Positions 1-5,917 of a stretch of DNA of 9,427 nucleotides are shown here, piece by piece. Source of the stretch: JAKZSU01 sp047517485. GTDB lineage: Bacteria > Pseudomonadota > Alphaproteobacteria > UBA7887. The notes under the pieces are model-generated. The model made no database searches and had not been told where the DNA came from. It saw only the letters and a program-made list of their open reading frames with translations. Each line of letters opens with the position of its first letter. Within the stretch, counting starts at the first letter, position 1. A program made the position numbers and the translations under genes. The DNA lies in the NCBI GenBank assembly GCA_047517485.1, contig JAKZSU010000249.1, positions 1 to 9,427 on the forward strand, written 5' to 3'.

Positions 1-54
1 CGCATTTACCACAGGCCCATCAACAGCAACTTTCTTCTCAAAATTATCGGTCAT
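1..54 (-). CDS. 5' end of an unidentified gene (partial, first 18 codons)
   Basis: Reading the minus strand, an ATG at 54-52 opens a frame that stays open to the window edge and encodes MTDNFEKKVAVDGPVVNA. A strong Shine-Dalgarno, AAGGAGG (complement of 63-69), lies 8 nt upstream of the ATG, which is the main reason to believe this start. The 18 visible residues are polar and lack a signal peptide. I do not recognise the family. The Shine-Dalgarno is embedded in an inverted repeat, described separately, so translation may be controlled. The gene points out of the window and away from the repeat complex at 105-545. Confidence 0.7.
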   Translation of the reverse strand, partial: MTDNFEKKVAVDGPVVNA

Positions 55-64
55 GTTCCGGTCC

Positions 65-104
65 TCCTTGGACACTTCGATTAAGCCAATTCTGTGTCCA
101 AGGA
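65..104 (-). promoter_or_regulatory. Inverted repeat overlapping the Shine-Dalgarno of the left-edge gene
   Basis: TCCTTGGACAC (65-75) and GTGTCCAAGGA (94-104) are perfect 11-bp reverse complements separated by 18 nt. In the minus-strand transcript the downstream arm contains AAGGA of the Shine-Dalgarno for the gene starting at 54. A folded hairpin would therefore hide the ribosome site. It could equally be a dyad operator for a repressor in the promoter or leader. The repeat is seen directly; the regulatory role is inference. Confidence 0.55.
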
Positions 105-120
105 AATCGGGTCCGACTCA

Positions 121-161
121 CTCGCATAAGCTCGGGCGCGCGGTCGCGCTTGCCGGCCTGC
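121..161. repeat. 41-bp direct repeat, copy 1
   Basis: Identical over 41 bases to 479-519. It begins CTCGCATAAGCTCGGG and ends TTGCCGGCCTGC. The internal part is self-complementary (GCGCG, short loop, CGCGC). The end of this copy continues into a small hairpin: arms 153-163 and 167-177, 11 bp with one mismatch, 3-nt loop. It may be a dispersed repeat of the genome or the outer end of the element between the two copies. Confidence 0.85.
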
Positions 162-180
162 GCATCGCGCAGTCCGGTTG

Positions 181-452
181 TTTTAGAGTCTTTCCGGGTT
201 TAATTGAAGCAGATTGATGGGCCAAATTGGCTTTTCGAGTAGGCGCGTCGGGACGGGCGATGCGGCGCATCGGCCGAGCGTCGCAACGCATACGAAAAGC
301 CAATTTGGCCCACCGAAGGCCGCTCTCCCGCGGCCCCTGGCGTCGTTGCGCGGCTTGCCCGATGCGCACACATCGCGCCGCACCGCGCGCCTAGCCAGGG
401 GCCGCGGGAGAGCGGTCAATCCGATTCAATTAAGCCCGGAAAGACTCTAAAG
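181..452. repeat. Nested palindromic element with a three-way-junction layout (MITE-like)
   Basis: Three nested stems fit together without overlap. The outer stem pairs 181-217 with 416-452: 33 of 37 positions are complementary, and two of the four exceptions are G-T wobbles. Inner stem 1 pairs 219-237 with 293-311 (19 bp, perfect). Inner stem 2 pairs 320-341 with 394-415 (22 bp, perfect). Only one base separates the outer stem from stem 1, 8 nt lie between the inner stems, and none between stem 2 and the outer stem. The loops contain further small hairpins (258-263 with 267-272). There is no coding sequence. The compact inverted-repeat-bounded form suggests a non-autonomous mobile element or a structured RNA. 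I do not recognise a named family. Confidence 0.7.
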
Positions 453-478
453 CGCGTTCAAGCGCCGGCCAAGCTGGC

Positions 479-519
479 CTCGCATAAGCTCGGGCGCGCG
501 GTCGCGCTTGCCGGCCTGC
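479..519. repeat. 41-bp direct repeat, copy 2
   Basis: Exact match to 121-161 in the same orientation. It is preceded by GGCCAAGCTGGCC (467-479), itself a near-palindrome. Its terminal CCGGCCTGC is the left arm of a hairpin whose right arm is the 3' end of tag. The copies sit 59 nt outside the left end and about 26 nt outside the right end of the palindromic element, so they are not simple target-site duplications. Confidence 0.85.
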
Positions 520-545
520 AATGAGTTTTACTCAATGCAGGCCGG
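511..545. repeat. Hairpin spanning the tag stop codon (possible transcript end)
   Basis: CCGGCCTGCAATGAGT (511-526) and ACTCAATGCAGGCCGG (530-545) are reverse complements over 16 bp with a single mismatch and a TTT loop. The tag stop codon (complement of 532-534) lies in one arm. On the tag transcript no U-tract follows the hairpin, so it is not a canonical intrinsic terminator. It could stabilise the 3' end of the ygfZ-tag mRNA. Confidence 0.6.
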
Positions 546-1113
546 TATAATCGGCAAGTTCCCGGTGGCGGAAGCAATCCACGACATGATCGTTGACCAT
601 CCCGATCGACTGCATGAAGGCATAGACGATCGTCGGCCCGACGAAACGGAAGCCGCGGGCTTTCAGGTCCTTGGATATTCTCGTCGACAAGGCGGTGCTG
701 GCCGGGACTTGATCCTGTTTCGACCACCGATTGACGATCGGCTGCCCATCGACGAAATCCCACAAATAACCGTCTAGACCTGTTCCGGTTTCGCGCAAGG
801 CAAGGGTGGCGCGCGCATTGTCGACGGTAGCCGATATTTTCAGCCGGTTGCGAACGATGCGCGAATCGTGGCGCAATTCGTCGGTTTTGGCGTCGTCGTA
901 GCAGGCAATCTTGGCGGCGTCGAACCCATCGAACGCCGCGCGGTACCCGTCGCGTTTGCGCAAAATGGTGAGCCAGCTCAGACCGGCTTGCGCGCCCTCG
1001 AGGATGAGCATTTCGAACAGGCGGCGCTCGTCATGGAGCGGGGCGCCCCATTCTTCGTCGTGGTAGGCGACATAATCGGGCTCTGTCCCGGACCACGCAC
1101 AGCGAACGCTCAA
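532..1113 (-). CDS. tag: DNA-3-methyladenine glycosylase I
   Basis: Tag excises 3-methyladenine from alkylated DNA in the cytoplasm, the first step of base excision repair. The 193-residue product is close to the length of E. coli Tag (187). It carries the family's zinc-binding set: Cys5, His18, and His176/Cys180 in NDHVVDC near the C-terminus. The catalytic Glu is Glu39 in LILEGAQAGLSW. The stretch YHDEEWG (17-23) is also characteristic. The start is a TTG at 1113-1111 that overlaps the ygfZ stop (TTGA). It is chosen because it puts the zinc Cys at residue 5, as in the family; the frame stays open far upstream but without family-like sequence. It is probably translated by coupling to ygfZ. 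The stop codon sits in a 16-bp hairpin next to the repeat complex, leaving the C-terminus intact. Confidence 0.95.
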   Translation of the reverse strand: MSVRCAWSGTEPDYVAYHDEEWGAPLHDERRLFEMLILEGAQAGLSWLTILRKRDGYRAAFDGFDAAKIACYDDAKTDELRHDSRIVRNRLKISATVDNARATLALRETGTGLDGYLWDFVDGQPIVNRWSKQDQVPASTALSTRISKDLKARGFRFVGPTIVYAFMQSIGMVNDHVVDCFRHRELADYTGLH

Positions 1114-1982
1114 TAGTTGGCCCAGGCCGGTTTTATTGGCGTCAGACGTGCATCGCCGGCGATCAGCGGTTCGCCCGACTCCGCCGATTTCTCGATTTGC
1201 TCGAGGCGCAGGACGGCGATACCCGACTGCGCGACGCTCGAGCGCATGGTGCCGGCCTCGCGGTCGCCATGCATGATGGGGGTATCGGGCGGCGGCGGAG
1301 GCCCCTCGATATCGACGCGCATAAAGCGCTTGCGAACGGCGCCCCGATGCTTTTGACGCGCGGTGTTCTCCTGTCCGACGTAACACCCTTTTTCGAAATC
1401 AACGCCGTGGAGTTCCTCGAAATTTGCTTCGAGAGCGAAAGTCTTGTCGATCAGAAGATCGCAACTTCCATCGGGTACGCCTAAGGCGATGCGTAGCGCA
1501 TCGTAAATGTCGGATGATTCGAGCTGCCAGTCGCCGCCAAACAGCTCTTCGCTTGGCGAATCACTGTCGACGAGCGCGCGCCAACCGAGGTCGGTCAATC
1601 TGGGATCGGCATAGACTCGCGCACTGTTCGGGCCTGTCGGGATATCGTCCGGCGTGCCGCCCCACAGTGCGGCCACGCGATAGCGGTCCGACATATCCTC
1701 GATGGTCACGTCCGCGCGCAAGCGATACATCGTCAGACGGCGCATGAGGTCGTCTTTGCGCGCCGCGTCGCTCTCGATGGCAAGCCCGTCCTCGAGCTCC
1801 AACAGCAAGAAATCGTGGAGGAATTTTCCTTGCGGAGAAAGGAGCGCGGCATACAAAGCGCCGTCGGCGGTCAGATTATCGACGTCATTGGTGATCAGTC
1901 CCTGAAGGAAGGACCTGGCGTCGGTTCCGTGGAGGCCGATCACGCACCGATCATCGAGGATGGCATAGGAACGGGTCATCAT
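1110..1982 (-). CDS. ygfZ: YgfZ/GcvT-like folate-binding protein (Fe-S cluster maintenance)
   Basis: YgfZ-family proteins bind tetrahydrofolate and support assembly or repair of certain iron-sulfur enzymes, including the tRNA-modifying enzyme MiaB. The protein has about 290 residues. The hallmark KGCYVGQE motif is at 198-205, with the essential Cys at 200, followed by NTARQKHRG. The N-terminal GcvT-like part includes GTDARSFLQGLITNDV (19-34) and LLSPQGKFLHDF (47-58). A proline run (228-232) precedes the C-terminal barrel. Three in-frame ATGs (1991, 1982, 1979) compete. I chose 1982 because GGAG lies about 10 nt upstream, whereas it is too close to 1991. The stop overlaps the tag start (TTGA), so the two form an operon. 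It is divergent from the glycan operon starting at 2111. Confidence 0.92.
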   Translation of the reverse strand: MMTRSYAILDDRCVIGLHGTDARSFLQGLITNDVDNLTADGALYAALLSPQGKFLHDFLLLELEDGLAIESDAARKDDLMRRLTMYRLRADVTIEDMSDRYRVAALWGGTPDDIPTGPNSARVYADPRLTDLGWRALVDSDSPSEELFGGDWQLESSDIYDALRIALGVPDGSCDLLIDKTFALEANFEELHGVDFEKGCYVGQENTARQKHRGAVRKRFMRVDIEGPPPPPDTPIMHGDREAGTMRSSVAQSGIAVLRLEQIEKSAESGEPLIAGDARLTPIKPAWANY

Positions 1983-2042
1983 TACCTGCATTCTCCGCGC
2001 GGCTTGAGTCTTGCTTAGCGGCGGTCACTTCAATTTGGTACT

Positions 2043-2048
2043 TATAAT
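2043..2048 (+). promoter_or_regulatory. Candidate -10 element for the glycan operon
   Basis: A perfect TATAAT occurs in the short AT-rich stretch between divergent ygfZ and the first glycosyltransferase, about 60 nt before the ATG at 2111. No good -35 box is visible at 16-18 nt spacing, so this is only a candidate. No clear promoter for ygfZ was identified on the opposite strand. Confidence 0.3.
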
Positions 2049-2110
2049 AATGCCATACAAGGCGGTCGCGGTCCTTGGCAATAGGGCGGGTGCGATCGTA
2101 TAAACCTGCG

Positions 2111-3142
2111 ATGCTGGTAACGTTCCTTGACGACTCCGTTCCCTATGACGGCCACAGCCCGACAAGCCACCCTCTCGGGGGCGGTGAGAAAACCGTGGTT
2201 GGGCTCGCCGCCGCGTTGGCGAAACGCGGCCATACCGTGCGCGTGTTCAACGGGTGCGAGTTTCCCGTCGTCGCGAACGGCGTGAGTTGGCAACCGCTCG
2301 GCGACTGCGCGGCGGCCCAGAGCGATTGGCTGATCGCCCATCGCAATCCTTTGTTATTGCGGAAAATTCCGAATGCGGGGAAGCGCGCGATGCTGCTGTC
2401 CGCGCCCGGTGATACGCTGGCCAAGTCCGAGCCGTTTCAAGCGCTTAACGAATATCGTCCGACGTTTTTGCTGCACGGCCTCGCCCATAGTTTGCTGGTG
2501 CCGCCGTTGTTGCAAACCTATGACGTCGGCATGCTTCCTTTTGGAGTCGGCGAAACCTTTCGCGATGCGGCGCCGATGGCGTCGGTCAATCCGCCGCGCG
2601 CGGTGGTGACCACCCATCCGTTGCGCGGATTCGCTTGGTTGTTGGATGTTTGGAACGCCAGAATTCATTCGCGGGTTCCCTGGGCCGAACTTCACGTCTA
2701 TTCGGCGGTGCTTCACAAGGGCTCGCTCGGCGCCACTGTCTCGGCCGAGGTGCGGCCCTTGCTCGAGCAAGCCAAAGCCGCCGAATCACGTGGCGTGCGC
2801 CTCAAACGACCGCTGTCGGATCCGGAAATGGTCGACGTCTATCGCCAGGCCCGGGTGCATCTCTATCCGAGCAGTTCGCGGGACGTCATGTGTTCGACCC
2901 TCGCCGAATCACAAGCGGTGGGGTTGCCCGGGATCGCCCGTCGCCTGGGCGCCACCGATGAGCGATTGCGTGACGGTGAAACCGGCTATTTGGCGCCCGA
3001 CGAGGAAGCTTTTGCCAATCTCACGGTACAGCTTCTCGACGATACCGAAATATTCAACCGACTGAGCGAGGCGGCGCGCGAAAAACGCGGTAATCTCACT
3101 TGGGATCGCGCGGCGGAGGAGTTGGAACGGGTGCTCGCGTGA
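2111..3142 (+). CDS. Glycosyltransferase, GT4-like (first gene of glycan operon)
   Basis: This is a predicted GT-B fold sugar transferase of 343 residues acting at the cytoplasmic face of the membrane; donor and acceptor are unknown. The N-terminal acceptor domain opens with LVTFLDDS and the glycine-rich GGGEKTVVGLAAALAKRGH (23-41), typical of GT4 enzymes. The C-terminal donor domain has VYRQARVHLYPSS (243-255) and LAESQAVGLPGIAR (264-277). The family's EX7E motif appears here as Asp258-X7-Glu266, a conservative change at the first acidic position. The ATG at 2111 is chosen because the family fold begins right after it. A TTG at 2075 and a GTG at 2090 are possible but add unrelated residues, and no clear Shine-Dalgarno is seen for any of them. 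The next gene starts inside this stop codon. Confidence 0.88.
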   Translation: MLVTFLDDSVPYDGHSPTSHPLGGGEKTVVGLAAALAKRGHTVRVFNGCEFPVVANGVSWQPLGDCAAAQSDWLIAHRNPLLLRKIPNAGKRAMLLSAPGDTLAKSEPFQALNEYRPTFLLHGLAHSLLVPPLLQTYDVGMLPFGVGETFRDAAPMASVNPPRAVVTTHPLRGFAWLLDVWNARIHSRVPWAELHVYSAVLHKGSLGATVSAEVRPLLEQAKAAESRGVRLKRPLSDPEMVDVYRQARVHLYPSSSRDVMCSTLAESQAVGLPGIARRLGATDERLRDGETGYLAPDEEAFANLTVQLLDDTEIFNRLSEAAREKRGNLTWDRAAEELERVLA

Positions 3143-4104
3143 ACATCCTGTTCATCACCTATACCAGGATCGGCGACGCCGTCCTGTCGACCGGATTGCT
3201 CTCTCACCTCATCGAGACCCATCCGCACGCCGCCATCACGGTGGCCTGTGGGCCGGTGCCGGCGGGACTTTTCTCCGCCACACCGAACGTCGTTCAAGTC
3301 ATCGCCATGCCGAAACTTCGTTTTGCGGGACACTGGCGGCGGTTATGGGCCGCCTGTATCGGGCGGCGGTGGGATGTTCTTGTCGATCTGCGCAATTCGG
3401 CGATGCCGTATGTGCTGCGGGCTCGGCACTGTCACGTGCTCGGCGCCGACCGCGACCCGGCGCGGCATAAAGTGGAACGGCTGGGCGCGCTGATGGGCGG
3501 CGACCCGCCGCCGCCGCCGCGGCTGTGGCTCGACGACGCCCATCGCCGCGCCGCCATGGACTTGATGTCCGGCGATACCCCGGTTCTGGCCTTGGCGCCG
3601 TGCGCGAATTGGCGCGGTAAGCAGTGGCCGGCCGCGTCCTTCGCCGAGTTCGCGCATCGTTTGACCAGCGCGGGCGGGGCACTGGCGGGGGCAAAAATCG
3701 CACTTTTTGGCGCCTCCGGTGAGCGCGATGAGGCGAACAAGGTTCTCAATGTATTACCGAGTGACCAGGTGATCGATTTGGTCGGCATCGACGGGCTGTT
3801 GACGGTCGCCGCTTGCCTCGAACGGGCGACGCTGTTTGTCGGCAATGATTCCGGATTGATGCATATGGCGGCGGCGGTCGGCACGCCGACCGTCGGGCTT
3901 TTCGGGCCGAGTCGCGACGAGATATATGCGCCGTGGGGCGAATATGGCGTCGCGGTGCGCACACCCGAGAGTTTTGCCGAATTGACCACCGCGCCGGATT
4001 ACGACCACCGCACCACGGACACGTTGATGCGGTCCTTGACCGTCGATGCGGTGGCGGAGGCGGCAACTCGTCTGGTTGGTCAGGAAAGCCTCGTGGCTTC
4101 GTGA
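3139..4104 (+). CDS. Glycosyltransferase family 9 (heptosyltransferase-like)
   Basis: This is a 321-residue GT-B enzyme of the ADP-heptose:LPS heptosyltransferase family, which adds sugars to the LPS inner core. The N-terminus NILFITYTRIGDAVLSTGLL has Asp13 at the position of the catalytic Asp of E. coli WaaC. The C-terminal donor site is clear: APCANWRGKQWP (152-163, Lys161 a likely phosphate-binding Lys) and FVGNDSGLMHMAAAVGTPTV (233-252). A run of five prolines (123-127) probably lies in the interdomain linker. The GTG at 3139 overlaps the preceding stop (GTGA) and places the first beta strand directly at the N-terminus. Heptose is the family's usual donor but cannot be proven from sequence, because GT9 enzymes also use other sugars. 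The next gene again overlaps by GTGA. Confidence 0.92.
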   Translation: MNILFITYTRIGDAVLSTGLLSHLIETHPHAAITVACGPVPAGLFSATPNVVQVIAMPKLRFAGHWRRLWAACIGRRWDVLVDLRNSAMPYVLRARHCHVLGADRDPARHKVERLGALMGGDPPPPPRLWLDDAHRRAAMDLMSGDTPVLALAPCANWRGKQWPAASFAEFAHRLTSAGGALAGAKIALFGASGERDEANKVLNVLPSDQVIDLVGIDGLLTVAACLERATLFVGNDSGLMHMAAAVGTPTVGLFGPSRDEIYAPWGEYGVAVRTPESFAELTTAPDYDHRTTDTLMRSLTVDAVAEAATRLVGQESLVAS

Positions 4105-4871
4105 CCGGGACCGACCAACGCCGCCTATCCGCCGTTGTGGTCGCGCACGACGAGGCGGATCAGCTGGCCGACTGCCTGGCGTGCCTGGCGCCGGCCGACG
4201 AGCTGGTGGTGGTGCTCGATCGCTGTACCGACGGCTCGAAAGCGATCGCCGATCGGATGGCCGATCGGGTCATCGAGGGCGGCTGGCCGTTGGAAGGCGA
4301 GCGACGCAATACCGCGCTCGCGGCGGCGACTGGGGATTGGATCCTCGAAGTCGACGCGGACGAACGGGTGCCGGCGGATTTGTTCACTGAAATACGCTCG
4401 GTTATTGGATCATCAAGCCCTGGTTATTATCTGATTCCATTTGATAATTATATTGGCGATAAGTTGGTAAAATATGGCTGGGGCGCCTCGTGGGGCGTCG
4501 GTGCCGCGCCGCGTCTTTCGAGCCGTGGCGCCAAGCGCTGGGGCAATCAACGGGTTCATCCGGCGTTGACCTTGACGGGGCCGAAACGCTGGCTGACGAC
4601 GCCGATCGCCCACTACGTCGACCGGGATTTCAACGACATGCTCGATCGCCTGAAGCGCTACACCGATGCCAAGGCGGCCGATATGCGGGACTCTGGCGAG
4701 CCGCTGCCGGCGATGCGCTCGACCTTGCGGCGAAGCCTCGGACGTTTCCTGAAATGCTACATCCAGCGCCGCGGCTACCGCGAGGGGACTTGGGGCTTCA
4801 CCATCGCCCTGATGGCCGCGCTTTATCCGCTGATATCGCACCTCAAGGCGGCCTTGGAGGCGGAGCGGTGA
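4101..4871 (+). CDS. Glycosyltransferase family 2, WaaE/KdtX/LgtF-like
   Basis: This is a 256-residue GT-A enzyme, matching the size of the WaaE/KdtX/LgtF group that adds glucose or a related hexose to LPS inner core. The nucleotide-binding start is AVVVAHDEADQLADCL (11-26), then ELVVVLDRCTDGS (34-46), GERRNTAL (66-73) and the metal-binding DXD in WILEVDADERVP (80-91; Asp85, Asp87). The C-terminal half has the group's pattern: RLSSRGAKRWGNQRVHPAL (138-156), a conserved His-Tyr (171-172), LDRLKRYTDAKA (181-192) and FLKCYIQRRGYREGTWGF (216-233). The GTG at 4101 overlaps the GT9 stop. Codons for about residues 107-126 lie in an AT-rich patch unlike the rest of the operon. Confidence 0.92.
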   Translation: MTGTDQRRLSAVVVAHDEADQLADCLACLAPADELVVVLDRCTDGSKAIADRMADRVIEGGWPLEGERRNTALAAATGDWILEVDADERVPADLFTEIRSVIGSSSPGYYLIPFDNYIGDKLVKYGWGASWGVGAAPRLSSRGAKRWGNQRVHPALTLTGPKRWLTTPIAHYVDRDFNDMLDRLKRYTDAKAADMRDSGEPLPAMRSTLRRSLGRFLKCYIQRRGYREGTWGFTIALMAALYPLISHLKAALEAER

Positions 4872-5917
4872 GGCTGTTGCAAGCGATGGCGGGGGCGGTG
4901 CACGGTGGCGCCGAAGCCTTTTTCGAGCGCCTCGCCGTTGGCTTTGCCGCGCGCGGGCTCGATCAATCGATCGTGATCCGGACCGATGCGCCGCGCCGCG
5001 CCGGTCTCGAGCGCGCCGGCATCCCGGTGACCGAGCTTCCCTTCGGCGGTTGGCTCGACCGCCAAACGGTACCCGCGTTGGCCGATTTGAGCGACGCGCT
5101 CGCGCCCGACATCGTGATGACCTGGATGAACCGCGCCACCCGGGCCTACGGGCGGGCCCGAGCGCGCACGCATGGTCGCCCACTCCACGTCGCCCGCCTC
5201 GGCGGCTATTACGATCTCAAATATTATCGCGGGTGCGATTACCTGATCGGCAATACGCCCGATATCGTCGGCTATCTCGAGGCCGCGGGCTGGCCGGCCG
5301 CGCGGGCGCGATACCTGCCCAATTTTGTCGACGCCGAACCCGCCCCGGCGGTCGCGCGCGACACTTTGGACACCCCCGACGACGCGACACTGATCGTGGC
5401 CATTGGGCGGCTGCACCAGAACAAGGCCTTCGAAGTTCTCATCGAGGCCCTGGTCGATCTTCCCTGTCATTGGCTGTGGCTCGCCGGGCTCGGGCCGCTC
5501 GAGGCGGCGCTGCGCCAACAGGCGGGCGCCGCCGGCGTGCTCGATCGGGTGCGGTTTCTCGGCTGGCGCGACGATATCCCGGCGCTGCTCGCCGCCGCCG
5601 ATATATTCGTCTGTCCGTCGCGCCATGAACCGCTCGGCAATGTGATTATCGAAGCCTGGGCCCATGGTGTTCCCGCCGTCGCTTGCCGCGCGCAAGGGCC
5701 GTCACAACTCATCGCGGACCAGGAGACCGGCCTGCTGGTGCCGATTGACGATGCCGAGGCGCTTGCGCGCGCCGTACGCCGAGCCGGCGAGAGCGACGTC
5801 GCCAGGCGTTTGATCGAAGCCGGAGCGGCGGCCTATCGCCGCGATTTCTCCGAACAGACCGTGGTCGACGCCTACCTCGAATTCTTCGCGTCCGTATCGG
5901 TACCCGAGGCCGTGTGA
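4868..5917 (+). CDS. Glycosyltransferase family 4 (second GT4 of the operon)
   Basis: A 349-residue GT-B glycosyltransferase. The N-terminus VRLLQAMAGAVHGGAEAFFE has the glycine-rich GGAE acceptor-domain motif. The donor domain starts with VAIGRLHQNKAFEVLIEAL (177-195; Arg181 and Lys186 sit where GT4 enzymes bind the donor phosphates). It continues with LLAAADIFVCPSRHEPLGN and a complete EX7E motif (Glu254-Glu262), then GVPAVAC and ETGLLVP. Donor and linkage cannot be read from the sequence. The start is GTG at 4868, overlapping the previous stop by 4 nt. The next gene begins at the stop of this one, so all five genes are very likely co-translated from one mRNA. Confidence 0.92.
   Translation: MRLLQAMAGAVHGGAEAFFERLAVGFAARGLDQSIVIRTDAPRRAGLERAGIPVTELPFGGWLDRQTVPALADLSDALAPDIVMTWMNRATRAYGRARARTHGRPLHVARLGGYYDLKYYRGCDYLIGNTPDIVGYLEAAGWPAARARYLPNFVDAEPAPAVARDTLDTPDDATLIVAIGRLHQNKAFEVLIEALVDLPCHWLWLAGLGPLEAALRQQAGAAGVLDRVRFLGWRDDIPALLAAADIFVCPSRHEPLGNVIIEAWAHGVPAVACRAQGPSQLIADQETGLLVPIDDAEALARAVRRAGESDVARRLIEAGAAAYRRDFSEQTVVDAYLEFFASVSVPEAV

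Larger units (their letters stand above)
105..531. other. Gene-free intergenic region filled with repeats
   Basis: No credible gene lies between the start of the left-edge gene and the end of tag. The open frames here are short, differ on each strand and run across inverted repeats, as palindromic GC-rich DNA usually produces. The content is two 41-bp direct repeats, a three-stem palindromic element between them, and small hairpins at the ends. No sequence matching a tRNA or a classical terminator with a T-run was seen. Confidence 0.75.

Noticed and set aside
118..450. Short open frames on both strands (about 78-83 codons) across the repeat complex
   Set aside because: They run through inverted repeats, have arginine/alanine-rich compositions typical of translated palindromic GC-rich DNA, and lack a ribosome site or a recognisable domain.
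121..519. CRISPR array
   Set aside because: There are only two repeat copies, 317 nt apart, and the space between is palindromic rather than made of unique spacers.
511..545. Classical intrinsic terminator for ygfZ-tag
   Set aside because: The hairpin is strong but no U-tract follows on the tag transcript, so it is listed only as a hairpin.
1114..1386. Longer tag with a 91-residue N-terminal extension
   Set aside because: The upstream part is an antisense-like arginine-rich shadow of the ygfZ frame. The TTG at 1113 puts the zinc Cys at the family position.
2011..2016. TTGCTT as the -35 box partnered with TATAAT at 2043
   Set aside because: The spacing is about 26 nt, far outside the usual 16-18, so only the -10 element is offered as a candidate.
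4823..5695. Long minus-strand open frame (290 codons) opposite the second GT4
   Set aside because: It is a shadow of the GT4 gene in high-GC DNA: no domain is recognisable, while the plus-strand frame has complete GT4 motifs.
5914..5916. GTG start for asnB with GTGA overlap like its neighbours
   Set aside because: It would encode MMCGI and prevent exposure of the catalytic Cys. The ATG one codon downstream gives MCGI.
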